A stretch of 9,033 nucleotides of DNA, taken from NCBI GenBank assembly GCA_934130165.1, contig CAKOXO010000007.1, forward strand, positions 1 to 9,033, written 5' to 3'. The notes under the pieces are model-generated. The model made no database searches. It was not told the origin of the DNA and saw nothing but the letters and a program-made list of their open reading frames with translations. A program made the translations under genes and the position numbers. This DNA comes from an uncultured Bacilli bacterium (GTDB lineage: Bacteria > Bacillota_I > Bacilli_A > RF39 > UBA660). Positions 1 through 6,192 of this stretch are shown one piece after another. Every line of letters begins with the position of its first letter. The stretch's first letter is position 1.

Positions 1-77
1 CTTTAGATTTAGGTAGAGCCGATTTTCAAAGAAATAATTTTAGAATAAATGTGTATTTAAGTTATGATATAGACTAG
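1..77 (+). CDS. 3' end of an unidentified gene (partial)
   Basis: An open frame enters from the left edge (whole codons from position 3) and ends at TAG 75-77. It gives about 24 residues, ending in a short polar/aromatic stretch (RINVYLSYDID). The frame stops inside the left arm of a strong terminator hairpin, which is the usual position for a gene end in this window (the 5446 gene and gpmI do the same). I do not recognise the family from so little protein. It is unrelated in sequence to the PBP fragment that follows, so this end marks a different transcription unit. Confidence 0.5.
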   Translation, partial: LDLGRADFQRNNFRINVYLSYDID

Positions 78-120
78 ATTATCGTATATAAATTATATAT
101 GGTAATCTAGTCTTTTTTTT
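71..120 (+). terminator. Strong intrinsic terminator
   Basis: The arm 71-90 pairs with 94-113 (20 bp including two G-U pairs) around a 3-nt loop, and is followed directly by a T run at 113-120. The outer 11 bp are perfectly complementary. It overlaps the TAG stop of the upstream partial gene. It also isolates the downstream PBP fragment from any upstream promoter, and no convincing promoter is visible between it and position 202. Confidence 0.9.
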
Positions 121-132
121 GAATTTGTTTAG

Positions 133-1200
133 GTATCGTTTTCGGGTGTTACTTTCAAAATTATTACAACATCTGCAGCAGTAGAAGAGAAAGTAGTAGA
201 TTTGGAAAAAGATCATTTTCATGATTCTGGTAGTGTTAATGTAGATGGTTCAGTATTAAAATGTTGGAAGGCAGGAGGACATGGAGATCAAACATTTTTA
301 CAAGTGTTACAAAATTCCTGCAACCCAGGGTTTGTTAAATTAGGTCAATTGTTAGGAAAGGAAAAATTATTTTCTTATATTGATAAGTTTGGTTTTGGAG
401 AAAAAACAGGTATAGATTTAACTGGTGAAGGTCAAGGTATTATATTCCCACTTGAAAGAGTTGGAAATGTAGAACTTGCTACTACTGCATTTGGTCAGGG
501 AGTAAGTGTTACTCCAATTCAACAAGTAACAGCAATATCTTCTGTAATCAATGGAGGTTATCTTTATAAACCATATATTTTAAAGTCTATTAACGAAAAT
601 ATTACAAATGATATTATAGAAGAAAATTATAAACATTTGGTTCGTAGAACAATTAGTTCAAGTACATCAAAAACTATGAGATTAGCATTGGAAAGTGTTG
701 TTGCTAAAGGTGGAGGTAAAGCTGCATATATAGATGGATATAGAATTGGAGGAAAAACAGGTACAGCTCAAAAAGCAGTTGATGGTCATTATTTGGTTAA
801 TAACTATATAATGTCATTTGTTGGTATAGTTCCATCAAATGATCCGGAAGCAGTTTTATATCTTGCTATAGATAACCCAAAAGATACTGCATTGTTATCA
901 AGTTACACAACAACCCCAATAGCAAGAAGGATTTTATTAGATATAATTGATATTTTAAAGATAGAAAAACAACAGGGTGGGCTAGATAAAGATTTAGAAT
1001 GGTATGATAAGATAACTTATGAAGTTCCTAATGTTGTTGGCATGAAGATAGATGATGCCAAAAAATTGCTTGTTAACTTTGAAATTGAATATTCTGGAAC
1101 AGGAGAATATATAGTCTCTCAGTCCCCAGAGGCCAAAACAAAATTAGAAGATAAATCAAAAGTAAGACTAATGCTTGGTACTAAACAAGTAAAAAAATAA
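133..1200 (+). pseudogene. 5'-truncated class B penicillin-binding protein (SpoVD/FtsI/PBP2x-like) with C-terminal PASTA domain
   Basis: The frame is open from 133 (an in-frame TAG lies at 130-132) to TAA 1198-1200. It encodes the C-terminal half of a transpeptidase that cross-links peptidoglycan stems outside the membrane. Counting from TTG 202 as residue 1, the SxN motif is SCN at 39-41, the KTG motif (GGKTGTA) is at about 185-187, and one PASTA repeat (VPNVVGM...) runs from about 274 to 329. The N-terminal membrane anchor, the dimerisation domain and the start of the transpeptidase fold are absent; full-length relatives are roughly twice as long. Upstream of TTG 202 the frame still reads VTFKIITTSAAVEE, matching the family's usual PGSTFKIIT, but the catalytic Ser codon is GTT (Val, 148-150). 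Recognisable homology fades just before it. No Shine-Dalgarno site precedes TTG 202, a terminator sits immediately upstream, and the rest of the frame is undamaged. I infer a recent truncation or rearrangement and no transpeptidase activity. A full copy is presumably elsewhere. A chimeric assembly join is the main alternative. Confidence 0.8.
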
Positions 1201-1203
1201 TAA

Positions 1204-1232
1204 TTGACAATTAAAGAATAGTATAATACACT
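1204..1232 (+). promoter_or_regulatory. Promoter region of the leader-deaminase operon (two overlapping readings)
   Basis: A perfect TTGACA lies at 1204-1209, immediately after the PBP stop codon. With the usual 17-bp spacing the -10 would be TACACT at 1227-1232 (4/6 matches). A perfect TATAAT sits at 1222-1227 but only 12 bp from TTGACA, so if that is the -10 its -35 is poor. Either way transcription would begin about 1233-1240, upstream of the leader ORF. Confidence 0.6.
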
Positions 1233-1241
1233 TTAAGTGTA
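1227..1241 (+). promoter_or_regulatory. 15-nt dyad at the expected transcription start, possible operator
   Basis: The sequence TACACTT-T-AAGTGTA (1227-1241) is a perfect inverted repeat with 7-nt arms and a single central base. It overlaps or abuts the candidate -10 elements. It has no T run, so it is not a terminator. A repressor operator is possible, but in a sequence this AT-rich a palindrome of this length can also arise by chance. Confidence 0.3.
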
Positions 1242-1268
1242 ATTATTAAGGAAAGGAGTGTGATTAAA

Positions 1269-1340
1269 ATGAATTTAAAAATATTACAAAATATAAGAAT
1301 AGAATTAATCATAGCTCCTAGTACTTATAGTGTACTTTAG
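1269..1340 (+). CDS. 23-residue leader peptide of the attenuator
   Basis: ATG 1269 to TAG 1338-1340 encodes MNLKILQNIRIELIIAPSTYSVL. It is preceded by a strong Shine-Dalgarno site (AAAGGAG, 1252-1258) ten bases before the ATG. That is as good a site as any full-length gene here has, which argues it is really translated. Its codons run through the left arm (1301-1314) of the long stem that competes with a terminator in front of the deaminase gene, so ribosome position on this ORF could decide read-through. The geometry matches leader peptides of drug-inducible resistance genes. The peptide itself matches no leader I can name, and the stall site, if any, cannot be read from sequence alone. Confidence 0.7.
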   Translation: MNLKILQNIRIELIIAPSTYSVL

Positions 1341-1388
1341 GTTTATATTATTTTTACTATGATTAATTCTGCTTAATGCAGATTTTTT
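1301..1388 (+). promoter_or_regulatory. Transcription attenuator: antiterminator stem overlapping a terminator hairpin
   Basis: Two mutually exclusive structures are visible. First, 1301-1314 is perfectly complementary to 1357-1370 (14 bp). The 42-nt loop contains its own imperfect hairpin (1320-1324 with 1332-1336, extended by 1317-1319 with 1339-1341). Second, TCTGC 1368-1372 pairs with GCAGA 1378-1382 around TTAAT, extendable by a few A-T pairs across a bulge, and runs into six T (1383-1388), so it is an intrinsic terminator. The two share 1368-1370. Inference: when the leader ORF is translated freely, ribosomes keep 1301-1314 unpaired and the terminator forms. When translation is impaired, the long stem forms first and RNA polymerase reads into the deaminase gene. 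Confidence 0.7.
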
Positions 1389-1391
1389 ATT

Positions 1392-1396
1392 GGAGG
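1392..1396 (+). promoter_or_regulatory. Ribosome binding site deciding the deaminase start
   Basis: GGAGG ends five bases before ATG 1402. The in-frame TTG at 1390 overlaps this site, so it cannot be the start it might appear to be; translation should begin at 1402. The site lies just after the attenuator's T run. Confidence 0.85.
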
Positions 1397-1401
1397 AAAA
1401 A

Positions 1402-2145
1402 ATGATATATAAATTAGATATAAATGATAGAGCAGCTCTTGCTATCAAAAATAAAACTAAAAGAATTGAAATAAGAGCAAATGAAGGAAATATTAATAAA
1501 ATTAAAATAGATGATATTATTCAGTTTAATAGTAATAATATAGGAATATTTTATACAAAGGTTAAGGAAATTAATTATTATGAATCTATAGAGAAACTTC
1601 TTACTTTAGAAGGTACTAGATATACTACTTCATCAACTGATGATTATTTAGAAGCGGTACAGAGTATAAATAATATAGATGATTATGATAATCTTATTAA
1701 GAAAAATGGAGTCTATGCAATTCATATTGAATATCTATATAGTGAAAATACAGTTTGGGATGAATTATGTGAAAAAGCAAATAATGTAAGAAATAAAAGA
1801 GAAATCTCTGGTATGATTAGTGCAGGATCAGTTGGTGCAGCCATACTCACTAAAAATCATAATATTTATACAGGAGTTTGTATTGACACAGCTTCTACTC
1901 TTGGCATGTGTGCTGAAAGAAATGCTATAGCAAATATGATTACTAACAATGAAAATGAAATAATAAAATTAGTATGTATCGATTCAAAAGGAAGAGTTGG
2001 TTCTCCTTGTGGTGCTTGTAGAGAATACTTAATGCAATTAAGTAAAAACAGCAAGAATATTGAAATTTTAGTTGATAGAGAAAATAAAAATGTAGTAAAT
2101 CTAGAAGAATTAATTCCAGATTGGTGGGGATATGATAGAGTATAA
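1402..2145 (+). CDS. ASCH-domain / cytidine (blasticidin-S-like) deaminase fusion
   Basis: A 247-residue protein in two parts. Residues 1 to about 112 look like an ASCH/PUA-like RNA- or nucleotide-binding domain (the NKTKRIEIRAN segment near the N-terminus, then a beta-rich KIDDIIQF region). Residues about 118-247 are a zinc-dependent cytidine-deaminase fold. The zinc and catalytic set is complete: Cys170 and Glu172 in MCAER, then Cys203 and Cys206 in SPCGACREYL. The C-terminal NLEELIPDWW tail recalls blasticidin S deaminases (EELIP), which inactivate the drug by deaminating its cytosine. Housekeeping CDA is about 130 residues without the extra domain. The gene lies behind a leader-peptide attenuator and its stop overlaps the next start by one base (TAATG, 2143-2147). 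Deaminase chemistry on a free nucleoside or nucleoside antibiotic is well supported; the exact substrate is inference. A salvage role is possible but fits the attenuator less well. Confidence 0.85.
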   Translation: MIYKLDINDRAALAIKNKTKRIEIRANEGNINKIKIDDIIQFNSNNIGIFYTKVKEINYYESIEKLLTLEGTRYTTSSTDDYLEAVQSINNIDDYDNLIKKNGVYAIHIEYLYSENTVWDELCEKANNVRNKREISGMISAGSVGAAILTKNHNIYTGVCIDTASTLGMCAERNAIANMITNNENEIIKLVCIDSKGRVGSPCGACREYLMQLSKNSKNIEILVDRENKNVVNLEELIPDWWGYDRV

Positions 2146-3212
2146 TGAAAAATATTATTTTACAAAAGCCTAAAATAGAAGAATACTATTATGAAAAAAA
2201 GTTAAATGAAGATAGTAAAACAATGGACTATAATGCTGGATATGATATTAATATTGATGGTTATCACTATGATACAGGTTGTATTGATTTTCCAAAAGAA
2301 AAATGGAAGACGGTATATGAAGAAAGATATAATAAAAATAAATTCTTTGCATATATAAAAGACTGTTTTCTAGATGAATTTGTTGGTTATATTAATTATC
2401 AATATAATGCTAAAGATAATATTTATGAATGTGGAATTGTAATAGAATCAAAATATAGGAATGAAGGTTATTCTAAGGATGCTTTAAGATTACTTATAAA
2501 AGAGGCACACAAAAATAAAATTGATTATTTGTATGATACCTTTGAAAAAGATAGAAGATACGCCTTAAAAATATTTAAAGACGTTGGATTTGAAGTAGAT
2601 AGAGAAGTTAAATGGAAAAAATTTAATAAAGAAGTTAATGGACTTGTATTAAAGGTAAACACTAATAAAGTAATCACAAAACTTGAATCAATAAAAAACT
2701 TGAAAGATATTTTAGAGTTTATGGATGAAAATATCAGATATGGATGGCTTGATTTTGAAAATAAGCAACATATAGGTAATATGAAAAATTTTCGTAAACT
2801 TTATAGAACTATGTCAATAGAAGATACTCTAAAATATGAAATGGGTACATGCATAGAACAAGTTAATTTAATGAAGCATTTACTTGATATGAATAATATT
2901 AAAAACAAAATGTTTTGTACTAGAATATATGAATCAGGTAATAAGGGTGAAAATGAAGAAGAACATTTACATTGCTTTATATTATGCTATAAAAATGATA
3001 AGGTATATCAGATTGAATATCCAAACTCTGAAAAGAAAGGAATATATGAATTTGAAAGTGAAAAAGAGGCTTTATTAAAGATAAATAAGTTTTATGAAGA
3101 AACATCAGGTGCTACTGAAAGAGTTTTAACTGAATATAAATATGTACCGATAGGTATATCATTTAGTGAATTTAATAATTATATTAATAAACTAGAAGAT
3201 GTTAAAATATAG
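2145..3212 (+). CDS. GNAT acetyltransferase - transglutaminase-like fusion protein
   Basis: A 355-residue two-domain protein. Residues 1 to about 165 form a GNAT N-acetyltransferase: after the CGIVIES strand, the acetyl-CoA pyrophosphate loop reads RNEGYS (105-110; the final Gly of R-x-x-G-x-G/A is Ser), and the domain closes with FKDVGFE. Residues about 180-355 form a transglutaminase/papain-like domain with a readable triad: Cys236 (MGTCIEQ), a His at 274 or 276 (EEHLHCF) and acidic Glu291 (IEYP). GNAT enzymes move an acetyl group to an amine; transglutaminase-like domains use Cys thiolate chemistry on amides or peptides. The ATG overlaps the deaminase stop in TAATG with no separate Shine-Dalgarno site, so translation is probably coupled. 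With the deaminase it plausibly inactivates or repairs an amine-bearing compound such as a nucleoside or peptide-like antibiotic. The substrate is unknown. No signal peptide is present, so it should act in the cytoplasm. Confidence 0.8.
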   Translation: MKNIILQKPKIEEYYYEKKLNEDSKTMDYNAGYDINIDGYHYDTGCIDFPKEKWKTVYEERYNKNKFFAYIKDCFLDEFVGYINYQYNAKDNIYECGIVIESKYRNEGYSKDALRLLIKEAHKNKIDYLYDTFEKDRRYALKIFKDVGFEVDREVKWKKFNKEVNGLVLKVNTNKVITKLESIKNLKDILEFMDENIRYGWLDFENKQHIGNMKNFRKLYRTMSIEDTLKYEMGTCIEQVNLMKHLLDMNNIKNKMFCTRIYESGNKGENEEEHLHCFILCYKNDKVYQIEYPNSEKKGIYEFESEKEALLKINKFYEETSGATERVLTEYKYVPIGISFSEFNNYINKLEDVKI

Positions 3213-3218
3213 ATATAT

Positions 3219-3250
3219 AAAGCTGTTTTGATTGACAAAACGGCTTTTTT
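3219..3250 (+). terminator. Terminator of the deaminase operon
   Basis: The arm 3219-3230 pairs with 3236-3247 (12 bp, one G-U) around a 5-nt loop, with a T run at 3245-3250. It starts six bases after the GNAT gene stop. The -35 of the next promoter is built from its loop and right arm. Confidence 0.9.
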
Positions 3251-3260
3251 GTAGTATAAT
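3232..3260 (+). promoter_or_regulatory. Consensus promoter of the cps kinase cassette, embedded in a terminator
   Basis: TTGACA at 3232-3237 and TATAAT at 3255-3260 are separated by exactly 17 bp: a perfect housekeeping-sigma promoter. The -35 lies in the loop and right arm of the upstream terminator, and its T run forms part of the spacer. Transcription should start about 3267, leaving a 5' UTR of about 20 nt with AAGGGGG as the ribosome site for the gene at 3289. Confidence 0.9.
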
Positions 3261-3288
3261 ATGTCCAAGTTAAGGGGGAAAGTGTGAT

Positions 3289-3966
3289 ATGGAAGAAATT
3301 AATATTAAGGATTTATTTAACTTTTTCATTTCAAAAATTAAGATTATTGGAATCATAGTAGGTGTGTTTGTTATACTTGGAGTTTTATATGTTAAATTTT
3401 TACAAGTACCTATGTATCATAGTGCAACAACATTAATATTAGTTAGTGATAATAATAACAATAATAGTGCTGCTATGCAAAGTGATATCAATTTAAATAA
3501 AAACTTAGTATCAACTTATAGTGAAATTGTAAAAAGTAGAACAGTTCTTAAAAAAGTAAAAAAAGAATTAAAACTAGACATGTCAATTAAAAAATTATCT
3601 AAACAGATTGAAGTTACCTCAGTAGAAAATACTGAAATAATCAGAATAGAAGTTTCTGATGAGGATAATAAATTAGCTCAAAAAATAGCTAAAGAAGTAG
3701 CTAAAACATTTATGAATGAAGTAAAAGATATATATAACCTTACTAATATAACTATTATTGACAAAGCAAGTTTAGAAAAAAAACCATACAATGTTAGTAT
3801 GATAAAACAAGTTGGTTTATTTGGCATTAGTGGTTTAGTAATTGGTAGTGTAGTAGTATTTTTAATATTTTACTTTGACACTAGTATAAAGTCGTCTAAG
3901 GATATAGAAGAAAAATTAGGATTACCTGTAATTGGTAATGTTACTTTAATAGAAAAGAAAAAATAA
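3289..3966 (+). CDS. cpsC: Wzz/CpsC-type polysaccharide co-polymerase and tyrosine kinase adaptor
   Basis: A 225-residue membrane protein with the two-helix Wzz topology: TM1 at about 17-35, an extracellular helical region with an Asn-rich stretch near 50-60, and TM2 at about 175-196. A short cytoplasmic tail follows (KDIEEKLGLPVIGNV...), the segment that contacts and activates the partner BY-kinase. Length matches Firmicutes CpsC/YwqC/EpsB proteins (about 230). The usual start is ATG 3289, with AAGGGGG (3272-3278) ten bases upstream. The kinase gene follows after 14 bases in the same operon. Family knowledge: this protein controls polymer chain length and switches on CpsD. The proline-rich segment before TM2 is reduced to KKPYN here. 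Confidence 0.9.
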   Translation: MEEINIKDLFNFFISKIKIIGIIVGVFVILGVLYVKFLQVPMYHSATTLILVSDNNNNNSAAMQSDINLNKNLVSTYSEIVKSRTVLKKVKKELKLDMSIKKLSKQIEVTSVENTEIIRIEVSDEDNKLAQKIAKEVAKTFMNEVKDIYNLTNITIIDKASLEKKPYNVSMIKQVGLFGISGLVIGSVVVFLIFYFDTSIKSSKDIEEKLGLPVIGNVTLIEKKK

Positions 3967-3980
3967 AGGGGTAGATAAAA

Positions 3981-4664
3981 ATGGTTGAAAATACAGAATT
4001 AATTGTTAATAATAATCCAAAGTCATCATTTAGTGAATCAATAAAAACTATACGTACAAACTTACAATTTTCCTTAGTTAATAGTAATGTTAAAACTATT
4101 TTACTAACATCTCCAGAACCTGGAGATGGTAAAAGTTTTATATCAGCAAATCTTGCTGTTGCTTTTGCTCAGGAAAATAAAAGAGTATTATTAATTGATA
4201 GTGATTTAAGAAAAGGACGTCAATATAAAATATTCAAGGTTAAAAATGATAAAAGTAAGGGGTATTCTAATTTAATACTTTCTGATAAAAGTTCTTCATC
4301 AATTATGAACTTTATAGTTCCAACAGATATAAAAAATTTATACTTATTACCTAATGGAGCAACACCTCCAAATCCATCAGAACTTTTGTCATCAACTAAT
4401 AATAAGGAATTATTAGATAAATTAAAAAGTATGTTTGATTTAATTATATTAGATTGTGCACCAGTTCTTGGGTTAAATGATACATTAGTAATGACAAAAT
4501 ACTCTGATGTTAATGCAGTAGTAGTTTCTAATAAAAAAACAAAAGTTGAATTATTAGATCAAGTTAAAAAAAGTTTTGAACGTGCTAATGTAAAAATTGA
4601 TGGTGTTATACTAAATAAGGTAAAAGCAAAAGATATTTCTTATTATGGATATTATGGAGAATAA
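3981..4664 (+). CDS. cpsD: CpsD-type bacterial tyrosine kinase (BY-kinase)
   Basis: A 227-residue cytoplasmic ATPase/kinase. It has a Walker A motif (PEPGDGKS, Lys51), a Walker A' motif typical of BY-kinases (VLLIDSDLRKG), and a Walker B motif (LIILDCAP). A C-terminal tyrosine cluster (YYGYYGE; Tyr221, 222, 224, 225) is the autophosphorylation site in this family. It lacks its own membrane anchor, as in Gram-positive systems where the anchor is the separate CpsC protein encoded just upstream. The start ATG 3981 follows AAGGGG with suitable spacing. The codons of the tyrosine cluster also carry the ribosome site of the next gene, and the stop is only 2 bases from that gene's start. It is expected to cycle between phosphorylated and dephosphorylated states to control export or polymerisation of a surface polysaccharide. 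Confidence 0.93.
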   Translation: MVENTELIVNNNPKSSFSESIKTIRTNLQFSLVNSNVKTILLTSPEPGDGKSFISANLAVAFAQENKRVLLIDSDLRKGRQYKIFKVKNDKSKGYSNLILSDKSSSSIMNFIVPTDIKNLYLLPNGATPPNPSELLSSTNNKELLDKLKSMFDLIILDCAPVLGLNDTLVMTKYSDVNAVVVSNKKTKVELLDQVKKSFERANVKIDGVILNKVKAKDISYYGYYGE

Positions 4665-4666
4665 AA

Positions 4667-5374
4667 TTGAAAGATATTCATTCACATATATTACCTGGCA
4701 TTGATGATGGTGCAAGAAATGTTGAAGAAAGTATTAAACTACTAGAAAAATTTTATGATAATGGAGTTACAGATATAATTTTAACTCCACATTATATATA
4801 TAATAGTAACTACAATTCTAACAATAAAGAAAAAATGCTGTTACTTAATGAAGTAAAGAAAAAATATAAAAAGGTAAATTTGTATTTGGGAAACGAAGTA
4901 TATATATCAGATAATATTCCAGAACTTATAAAGCAAAATGAAATTTTCACACTAAACAACTCAAAATATTTGCTTATTGAGTTACCAATGAATAGTGAAA
5001 TTAAGAATTTAGATAGTATTATATTTGATATTATGAGGAATGGTATTATTCCTATAATTGCACATCCTGAAAGATATGTATATGTTCAAAATAATATTAA
5101 TTATTTTGATGAGTTTTTAGATATGGGAGTCTTACTTCAAGGAAATTATGAAAGCTTATTTAATAAATATGGATCTAGGGCAAATAAAACATTAAAGAAA
5201 TTACTTAAAAAAAATGCTATTACCTTTCTTGGAAGCGATATACATAGAATAGATCATAAATCAAATATAGAGCAACTTATCAAAAAACTTTTAAAAGTTA
5301 TAAAAGACAAAGAAAAAATAGATTTATTAATAAATAAAAACATAGAAAAAGTAATAAAAAATGAAGATATATAA
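4667..5374 (+). CDS. cpsB: CpsB/YwqE-type PHP-family protein-tyrosine phosphatase
   Basis: A 235-residue metal-dependent phosphatase that removes phosphate from the tyrosine cluster of the kinase. The PHP metal ligands are all visible: D3-I-H5-S-H7 at the very N-terminus with the family's ILPGIDDGA, then H42 (TPHY), E77 (GNEVY), H133 (AHPERY), and D191/H193 (GSDIHR). Because the first motif starts at residue 3, the start must be TTG 4667; no ATG or GTG is available in register. The ribosome site GGAGA (4656-4660) lies within the last codons of the kinase gene, six bases before the TTG, so the weak start codon and coupling probably set the phosphatase-to-kinase ratio. Order C-D-B matches the ywqCDE-like arrangement. 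Confidence 0.93.
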   Translation: MKDIHSHILPGIDDGARNVEESIKLLEKFYDNGVTDIILTPHYIYNSNYNSNNKEKMLLLNEVKKKYKKVNLYLGNEVYISDNIPELIKQNEIFTLNNSKYLLIELPMNSEIKNLDSIIFDIMRNGIIPIIAHPERYVYVQNNINYFDEFLDMGVLLQGNYESLFNKYGSRANKTLKKLLKKNAITFLGSDIHRIDHKSNIEQLIKKLLKVIKDKEKIDLLINKNIEKVIKNEDI

Positions 5375-5397
5375 GATTATATATTTTCTTTTTTTTT
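5367..5397 (+). terminator. Weak A+T-only terminator after the cps cassette
   Basis: ATATATAA (5367-5374) is the reverse complement of TTATATAT (5377-5384), followed by a T-rich run at 5384-5397 broken once by C. It overlaps the cpsB stop codon. There are no G-C pairs and the loop is very short, so termination may be leaky. Confidence 0.45.
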
Positions 5398-5403
5398 AAT
5401 AAA

Positions 5404-5412
5404 TGATATAAT
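5404..5412 (+). promoter_or_regulatory. Extended -10 promoter for the unknown gene at 5446
   Basis: TGaTATAAT at 5404-5412 is a perfect extended -10. At the standard distance the -35 is only TTTTCT (5384-5389), inside the T run of the preceding weak terminator, as expected for an extended -10 promoter that does not need a good -35. The same ATGATATAAT core occurs upstream of mraY. Confidence 0.7.
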
Positions 5413-5445
5413 CTATATTATAGAATAAAAGGGTAGAGTGATGTT

Positions 5446-6135
5446 ATGAATATTTTATCTTTGAATGAATTAAGTTCAAAACAGTCAGTAGAAAAAAAAT
5501 TAAGTGATATTTCAAATAATTTGATGTTAGCTGTAGCATTAGCTAGTGGAAATGCTAATGGAAAAAAGTTCAAATCATTTTATAAAGTGATTGCTATGGA
5601 ATTAAAAGAAATAATAGATAGTGGTCTACTTAATAATGTTTCATTATATAAATTTAAAAATCAGTATATGAGAGTTACTACAGAAAATACTAGTGTATGT
5701 TTTTTAAAGAATAATATTATTAATAATGAATACAAGATTCCATTTAATAGTTTTTTAGAACAGAAGTTAGTTTATTTAGAAGATCATGAATTGCCAAAAC
5801 ATTTAACTACTAAAGAAAAAAATGAACTTATTAATTTGGTAGATGATGATTTAGAAGAAATTATAATAAGAAATTATAATAGACAAGAGTTAAATAGTGA
5901 TAGATATATGCTAACTTTAAATGAAAAAGATAAGGAAATATTACTTAGAATCTTTAGACGATATAATTATTATGATATAAATGTTAGAAAATATATAAAT
6001 GTTATGTCAAACGATTATGATTATGATTTGACAGAATTTGAAAATAAACTCCTTAAAACTACATATAATAATTATATTCTCGAGTTAGGGGTATATATAT
6101 CAAAGGAAATAAAGAACTATCTAAATAATAGATAG
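5446..6135 (+). CDS. Unknown protein, 229 residues
   Basis: I do not recognise this family. The protein is hydrophilic and charged, predicted cytoplasmic, with no signal peptide or membrane helix. An N-terminal Ser/Lys-rich segment leads to a small Ala-rich helix (LMLAVALASGNANGK, about 26-40), then a central part, then a C-terminal part dense in Tyr, Asn and Arg (RRYNYYDINVRKYI) with acidic patches (LVDDDLEEIII). ATG 5446 follows AAGGGTAGAG; a two-codon ORF (ATG 5441, stop 5447-5449) overlaps the start but an upstream alternative start is impossible. It has its own extended -10 promoter and its own terminator, so it is a single-gene unit between the cps cassette and mraY. Base composition and codon use look like the neighbours. 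Neighbourhood alone gives no function. Confidence 0.7.
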   Translation: MNILSLNELSSKQSVEKKLSDISNNLMLAVALASGNANGKKFKSFYKVIAMELKEIIDSGLLNNVSLYKFKNQYMRVTTENTSVCFLKNNIINNEYKIPFNSFLEQKLVYLEDHELPKHLTTKEKNELINLVDDDLEEIIIRNYNRQELNSDRYMLTLNEKDKEILLRIFRRYNYYDINVRKYINVMSNDYDYDLTEFENKLLKTTYNNYILELGVYISKEIKNYLNNR

Positions 6136-6142
6136 TTTTTTT
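6112..6142 (+). terminator. Intrinsic terminator overlapping the stop of the 5446 gene
   Basis: AACTATCTA (6115-6123) pairs perfectly with TAGATAGTT (6129-6137) around a 5-nt loop, extendable by three more pairs (6112-6114 with 6138-6140). A run of seven T lies at 6136-6142. The TAG stop (6133-6135) lies inside the right arm. Confidence 0.85.
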
Positions 6143-6192
6143 GTAAAGTTTTGTCTATATTTAGTTTTTTTGGACTATTTCTTAGGTAACTA

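Noticed and set aside
202..204. TTG 202 as the true start of a short stand-alone transpeptidase
   Set aside because: No Shine-Dalgarno site precedes it, recognisable PBP homology continues upstream of it, and the product would lack the SxxK serine.
1269..1388. Reading the long stem 1301-1314/1357-1370 as the terminator itself
   Set aside because: No T run follows position 1370 directly. The T run belongs to the small hairpin 1368-1382, so the long stem fits an antiterminator better.
1866..2054. Minus-strand open frame opposite the deaminase gene
   Set aside because: It lies wholly antisense to a convincing zinc deaminase, with no recognisable domain and no ribosome site or promoter of its own.
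3232..3260. Phase variation at the cps promoter through its T run in the spacer
   Set aside because: The run is only six T within the terminator tail, common in this AT-rich sequence, and spacing is already optimal at 17 bp, unlike the G10 tract at 8870-8879.
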